17,561 bases of DNA from an uncultured Clostridium sp. (lineage in GTDB: Bacteria > Bacillota > Clostridia > Lachnospirales > Lachnospiraceae): the NCBI GenBank assembly GCA_900555045.1, contig USJW01000106.1, positions 1 through 17,561 on the forward strand, read 5' to 3'. The notes under the pieces are model-generated. The model had not been told where the DNA came from, made no database searches, and saw only the letters and a program-made list of their open reading frames with translations. The position numbers were made by a program, and so were the translations under genes. Positions 14,625-17,561 of this stretch are shown here, in pieces (position 1 is the stretch's first letter; each line of letters begins with the position of its first letter).

Positions 14625-15950
14625 TTAGAGGGTAATTTTCTCGCCCTTTTGTTTTCCCCGGACATATAAAATCACACAGAACGCCGTGACCGCACACTCG
14701 GCCGCGGGCATGGACAGCCACATTCCGTCCAGTCCCAGCACCGCCGACAGCGCGAAGGCCATGGGAAGAATCACCACAAACCCGCGGAGAATGGACACCG
14801 CAAAGGAGCGGCCTGGCTGGGACACCGCGCTGAAAAATGCGGCTGTGACCACATTGATCCCCGCGAACAGGAAACCGGTGAAATAGAGCCGGAGCCCGCG
14901 CACCGCGATCTGTTCCAGCTCCCGGTCCCCCTGACCGTTGAACGCAGCCACCACCGGCTCGGCGAAGGCCGCGCAGACGCCGTAGATGGCAAGGGCGAAC
15001 GCAGCGGCGGTAAACGCGGCCAGAATGTATACCCGTCGCACTGCCTCCCGCTCCCCGGCCCCGTAATACCGACTGAGTAGCGGCTGGATTCCCTGGCCGA
15101 TCCCGGTGAAGATGGAGATCACCACCAGGGCAATATTGGCCAGAATCCCGTAGGCCGCAATCCCTGTGTTCCCCGCCGCACGGGCCGCCAGGGTGTTGAA
15201 TGTGATCATCACCGCACCGGAGGATGCCTCCACGATCAGGGAGGAAAGCCCCAGGGCCGCGCACTCTCCCATGAGGCGCGGCTTTAGGCCCACGCCCCGC
15301 AGCGAAAAACCGCAGGAGCCCCCAAAGAGATGCCGGGCCAGAATCAGGATGCTCACCACCGGCGCGATGCCCGTGGCCACCGCCGCCCCAAACATTCCCC
15401 ACCGAAATACCATGATAAACACATAATCCAGCACAATATTGGAGAAACTTCCCACAACCATCGCTGTCATGGACAGCCGCGGGTTCCCATCGTTGCGCAC
15501 AAAACACACCAGCAGACTGTTGAGCATGAACATGGGCGCAAACAGCATGATGATGCGCAGGTACGTGGCCGTCTTTTCGAGCACCTGCCGGTCCGCGCCC
15601 AGGAGCGCCGCCAGGCGTTCCGGGATGAACAATCCGCCTGCAAAAAATACCGCGGACAGCGTGACCGCCAAATATAAGACCTGGGCGAACACCGACCGTC
15701 TTCTCCCTGTGTCCCCCTGCCCCGCGGCGATGGAGAAAGCGGTCGCCCCGCCCATCCCCGCCATCAGTCCCAGACCGTTTATAAAGCTGTAGACCGGGAT
15801 CGCCAGGTTTAAGGCCGTAAGGCCGTCCGGCCCCACCCCGGCGGCCACAAAATAGGTGTCCGCCAAAATATAGCAGGACAAGCCCAGCATCCCCGCCACA
15901 TTAAACGCCGCATACCGGGCAAACATTTTTCCAACACTTGTCTCCAACAC
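14625..15950 (-). CDS. MATE-family multidrug efflux transporter
   Basis: This 441-residue integral membrane protein belongs to the MATE family (MatE domain twice, usually 12 helices), of the MepA/NorM-like type that exports cationic compounds in exchange for Na+ or H+. Visible family features are the N-terminal motif around ILADTYFVAAGVGPDGLTALNL (given here in part: ADTYFVA), the VRNDGNPRLSM segment of repeat one near residue 150, and AIYG-type and GIGQGIQPLLS segments of repeat two near residue 275. No cargo can be assigned. The start is GTG at 15950 or the adjacent TTG at 15947: AGGAGG (15961-15956) is 5 bases from the GTG and 8 from the TTG. Upstream lie a promoter (16102-16074) and a terminator hairpin (16028-15973), so expression may be attenuated. 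Confidence 0.93.
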   Translation of the reverse strand: MLETSVGKMFARYAAFNVAGMLGLSCYILADTYFVAAGVGPDGLTALNLAIPVYSFINGLGLMAGMGGATAFSIAAGQGDTGRRRSVFAQVLYLAVTLSAVFFAGGLFIPERLAALLGADRQVLEKTATYLRIIMLFAPMFMLNSLLVCFVRNDGNPRLSMTAMVVGSFSNIVLDYVFIMVFRWGMFGAAVATGIAPVVSILILARHLFGGSCGFSLRGVGLKPRLMGECAALGLSSLIVEASSGAVMITFNTLAARAAGNTGIAAYGILANIALVVISIFTGIGQGIQPLLSRYYGAGEREAVRRVYILAAFTAAAFALAIYGVCAAFAEPVVAAFNGQGDRELEQIAVRGLRLYFTGFLFAGINVVTAAFFSAVSQPGRSFAVSILRGFVVILPMAFALSAVLGLDGMWLSMPAAECAVTAFCVILYVRGKQKGEKITL

Positions 15951-15955
15951 ACATA

Positions 15956-15961
15956 CCTCCT
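15956..15961 (-). promoter_or_regulatory. ribosome binding site of the MATE gene
   Basis: AGGAGG on the minus strand lies 5 bases before GTG (15950-15948) and 8 before TTG (15947-15945). An ATG in between is out of frame. The exact start is therefore uncertain by one codon. Confidence 0.75.
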
Positions 15962-15972
15962 GCTGCGCATTT

Positions 15973-16028
15973 AAAAAGGCACCGGGCCGTGCGGATACAA
16001 AGGCCTAAACCCGCACATTCCCAATGCC
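15973..16028 (-). terminator. intrinsic terminator or attenuator before the MATE gene
   Basis: On the minus strand GGCATTGGG (16028-16020) pairs with CCCGGTGCC (15986-15978), 9 bp including two G-U pairs. After a small internal loop, GTGCGG (16016-16011) pairs with CCGCAC (15994-15989). Five T (15977-15973) follow the stem. It can end the DUF1576 transcript, or, if the promoter at 16102-16074 is real, attenuate the MATE transcript. Confidence 0.8.
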
Positions 16029-16033
16029 TCAAA

Positions 16034-16059
16034 CCGCTCTCACCCGGCGGCGAGAGCGA
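16034..16059 (-). promoter_or_regulatory. stable hairpin in the MATE leader
   Basis: On the minus strand CGCTCTC (16058-16052) pairs perfectly with GAGAGCG (16041-16035). Three inner pairs (one G-U) bring the loop down to GCCG, and one outer G-U is possible. No U tract follows directly. It lies between the promoter and the terminator hairpin. Confidence 0.6.
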
Positions 16060-16073
16060 AGCGTTTCCAGTGC

Positions 16074-16102
16074 AGAATACCACAGGAAGCGGATTCCGTC
16101 AA
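16074..16102 (-). promoter_or_regulatory. putative promoter of the MATE gene
   Basis: On the minus strand TTGACG (16102-16097, 5 of 6) is followed after exactly 17 bases by TATTCT (16079-16074, 4 of 6). The transcript would begin near 16067 and include both leader hairpins. Confidence 0.6.
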
Positions 16103-16130
16103 CCATATTTTAAGCGGCACACAGAAGTTG

Positions 16131-17429
16131 CTACAGGGAGATTCCTCCGCGCGCGCGCGCCCTCCGGTCCAAAATCGACTGGATCACAGGCACCATGAAA
16201 ATCGCCACAATACCGCCCGCAAAGCCGTTGTTGTAGAGATTCATGCCCCCGTAGACGATTCCCACGTTCAACGCCACCGAGGAGTGCAGATACCCGGCCA
16301 CCAGACCGGCCATGACGCCGAACTCCCCGGCGATGGGCGCCAGCGTGGTCGAGAACAGCAGCGCCAGCATGGGCGACGGGTCGGACAGATTCCAGTACTT
16401 GGTCATACTCGCAAGCACCACGCCCATCATGATGGGGGCGATGTTGCGCAGGTGCTTTCCGGTGGCGCTGAAGCCCACGATGGTGAAGATTCCGCCGATG
16501 GTGGGGCCGTTTAGGGAGCCGCCCACCGCCAGCACAAACAGGGTGGCGAACATGCCGTTGACGCCCATGTTGAACACCGTGGTTGCCCCGCCCTCGTCCA
16601 CCAGGTAGTCGGTCCCGGACACGCCCGAGGTGCGCAGAATCCGGCGGTAGGACGCCCAGAGCTCCCTCCCTCTCGCAAGCGCCCCGCACAGGATCATTCC
16701 GCCGAACAGAATCCCTAGCAGCGACAGAAACAGCTTGTCGTACCCCGTGGCCCAGATCTGCCGGGCCTTGGTCTCAATCCCGAAGGATTTGAGCAGCGAC
16801 ACGATCACCGTGGCGATGATTCCGGAGGCAAAGCCCACATTGTACAGGGAATAGCCCTTGTGGGCGTAGTGCACGTGTGTGGACAGCGGCGGCAGCACGA
16901 AGCCGATGACCACTCCCACCAAAACGCACATCACAAAGCGCAGCGGCACCGGGATGGTGTCGATCTGCATCACCTGCGTGATGATGGGCGAAAGACTGGT
17001 CCCGTAGAGTCCCACGTAGATGTAGCGGGACGGAGCCGTCTTGTGGTAGTGGGCGTAGAGGTACACGCCGAACAAAATCGTCCAGATATTGAGCAAATTT
17101 TTTCCAAACAGTGAGAATCCGAACATCAGACAGCAGGAGGTGATGGTATGCCCGTCCATCTCCTTGCCGAGATAATAGATGATACCGATGCTGATCAGGG
17201 TCAAAATTCCCGCATTGATCAGAGCAGCCCCGATTCCGCCGATCAGGAAATAGTCCGTGATCAGGAAATCCGGCTCCCGGAAAATATTGATGATGCCGGG
17301 GATGATCTCATTCACCGGCTGAATAACCAGTCCTGCCACAATAAAGTAGATGGGGATAAGACACAGCAGGGCAAACCTGGCGTTTCTGGAAAGGGGCTGT
17401 TTTTCCTTTAACTGGGTAAGAATATTCAT
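16131..17429 (-). CDS. DUF1576-family integral membrane protein
   Basis: This 432-residue, highly hydrophobic protein (about 12 likely membrane segments) resembles the DUF1576 family, known mainly from Firmicutes and of unknown function. It is built from two related halves. GFSLFGKNLLNI (104-115) corresponds to GFSATGKHLRNI (319-330), SLYNVGFASGI (194-204) to NLYNNGFAGGI (398-408), and GAALINAGI (67-75) to TTVFNMGVNG (283-292). Such an inverted or parallel two-repeat plan is common in transporters, so a transport role is a fair but unproven inference. The ATG at 17429 has AAGGAG 7 bases upstream. The last codons run through a (CG)6 tract coding RARARGG. It may be the first gene of its transcript; upstream DNA is AT-rich and then ends in adapter sequence. 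Confidence 0.85.
   Translation of the reverse strand: MNILTQLKEKQPLSRNARFALLCLIPIYFIVAGLVIQPVNEIIPGIINIFREPDFLITDYFLIGGIGAALINAGILTLISIGIIYYLGKEMDGHTITSCCLMFGFSLFGKNLLNIWTILFGVYLYAHYHKTAPSRYIYVGLYGTSLSPIITQVMQIDTIPVPLRFVMCVLVGVVIGFVLPPLSTHVHYAHKGYSLYNVGFASGIIATVIVSLLKSFGIETKARQIWATGYDKLFLSLLGILFGGMILCGALARGRELWASYRRILRTSGVSGTDYLVDEGGATTVFNMGVNGMFATLFVLAVGGSLNGPTIGGIFTIVGFSATGKHLRNIAPIMMGVVLASMTKYWNLSDPSPMLALLFSTTLAPIAGEFGVMAGLVAGYLHSSVALNVGIVYGGMNLYNNGFAGGIVAIFMVPVIQSILDRRARARGGISL
16148..16160. repeat. CG dinucleotide tract
   Basis: Six consecutive CG units plus one C lie near the 3' end of the DUF1576 gene, encoding alternating Arg and Ala. Such tracts favour slippage and Z-DNA. Confidence 0.85.
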
Positions 17430-17461
17430 TGATGTCTCCTTCCAATTTAGCCTTCCCCTCT

Positions 17462-17467
17462 ATCATA
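17462..17467 (-). promoter_or_regulatory. possible -10 box of the DUF1576 gene
   Basis: TATGAT on the minus strand matches TATAAT at 5 of 6 positions and lies 32 bases before the start codon. The -35 region (TTTATT at 17 bases) is poor, so this is a weak call. Confidence 0.35.
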
Positions 17468-17510
17468 ACGTAAACCTGGAAAATAATAAAGAAATTTTCT
17501 TGTTTTTTAT

Positions 17511-17530
17511 TTAATACTTATTAATACTTG
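17511..17530. repeat. tandem 10-base repeat at the contig end
   Basis: TTAATACTTA (17511-17520) is followed directly by TTAATACTTG (17521-17530). Two bases later the adapter begins, so the second copy may be an assembly artefact. Confidence 0.6.
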
Positions 17531-17532
17531 CC

Positions 17533-17561
17533 AGATCGGAAGAGCACACGTCTGAACTCCA
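17533..17561 (+). other. Illumina TruSeq adapter contamination
   Basis: The last 29 bases begin AGATCGGAAGAGCACACGTC and agree throughout with the start of the standard Illumina TruSeq read-1 adapter. This is library sequence, not genome, and marks the contig end. Confidence 0.97.

Noticed and set aside
14548..15507. Open frame in another phase within the MATE gene
   Set aside because: The in-frame MATE protein is fully supported, and this one is compositionally biased with no recognisable domain.

Overview
The window looks like the end of an assembly contig from a GC-rich member of the Clostridia, most plausibly Lachnospiraceae. The reasons are Clostridia-typical proteins (NrdR, a YqeG-type HAD phosphatase, a DUF1576 membrane protein, a two-subunit ABC exporter), GTG starts behind strong AGGAGG-type ribosome sites, TTGACA/TATAAT-type promoters, and an AroE-AroK fusion. 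The genus cannot be fixed from sequence alone. Ten of the eleven genes are on the minus strand; only aroD is on the plus strand. The last 29 bases (17533-17561) are not biological: they match the start of the Illumina TruSeq read adapter.

Layout, left to right. Positions 137-3768 carry a heterodimeric ABC exporter pair whose reading frames overlap by one base (TGATG). Positions 3859-7023 encode a large SWIM-zinc-finger SNF2 helicase, and 7075-8862 argS. Then come a clear intrinsic terminator and efp (8964-9521) with its own promoter. Positions 9607-11983 hold a tight minus-strand group nrdR > yqeG-like > aroE-aroK fusion. A divergent promoter region (about 11984-12218) separates nrdR from aroD (type I dehydroquinate dehydratase). 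AroD and AroE-AroK together supply three consecutive steps of the shikimate pathway.

Positions 12931-14160 encode a CPA-type cation/proton antiporter whose 3' end overlaps the 3' end of aroD by 47 bases on the opposite strand. Its long leader is the most interesting part of the window. It has two TATAAT boxes each followed by the same 15-base repeat, then a near-textbook fluoride riboswitch aptamer. The 3' half of that aptamer is also the 5' arm of a 17-bp intrinsic terminator ending in six U. This is a predicted transcriptional fluoride ON switch, so the antiporter is probably a fluoride-resistance gene although it is neither CrcB/Fluc nor CLC-F.

A MATE efflux pump (14625-15950) follows. 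Its upstream region holds a plausible promoter and a strong terminator hairpin, so it may be attenuated. A DUF1576 membrane protein with a visible internal duplication (16131-17429) ends the gene content. I saw no tRNA, rRNA, CRISPR, transposon or phage genes.
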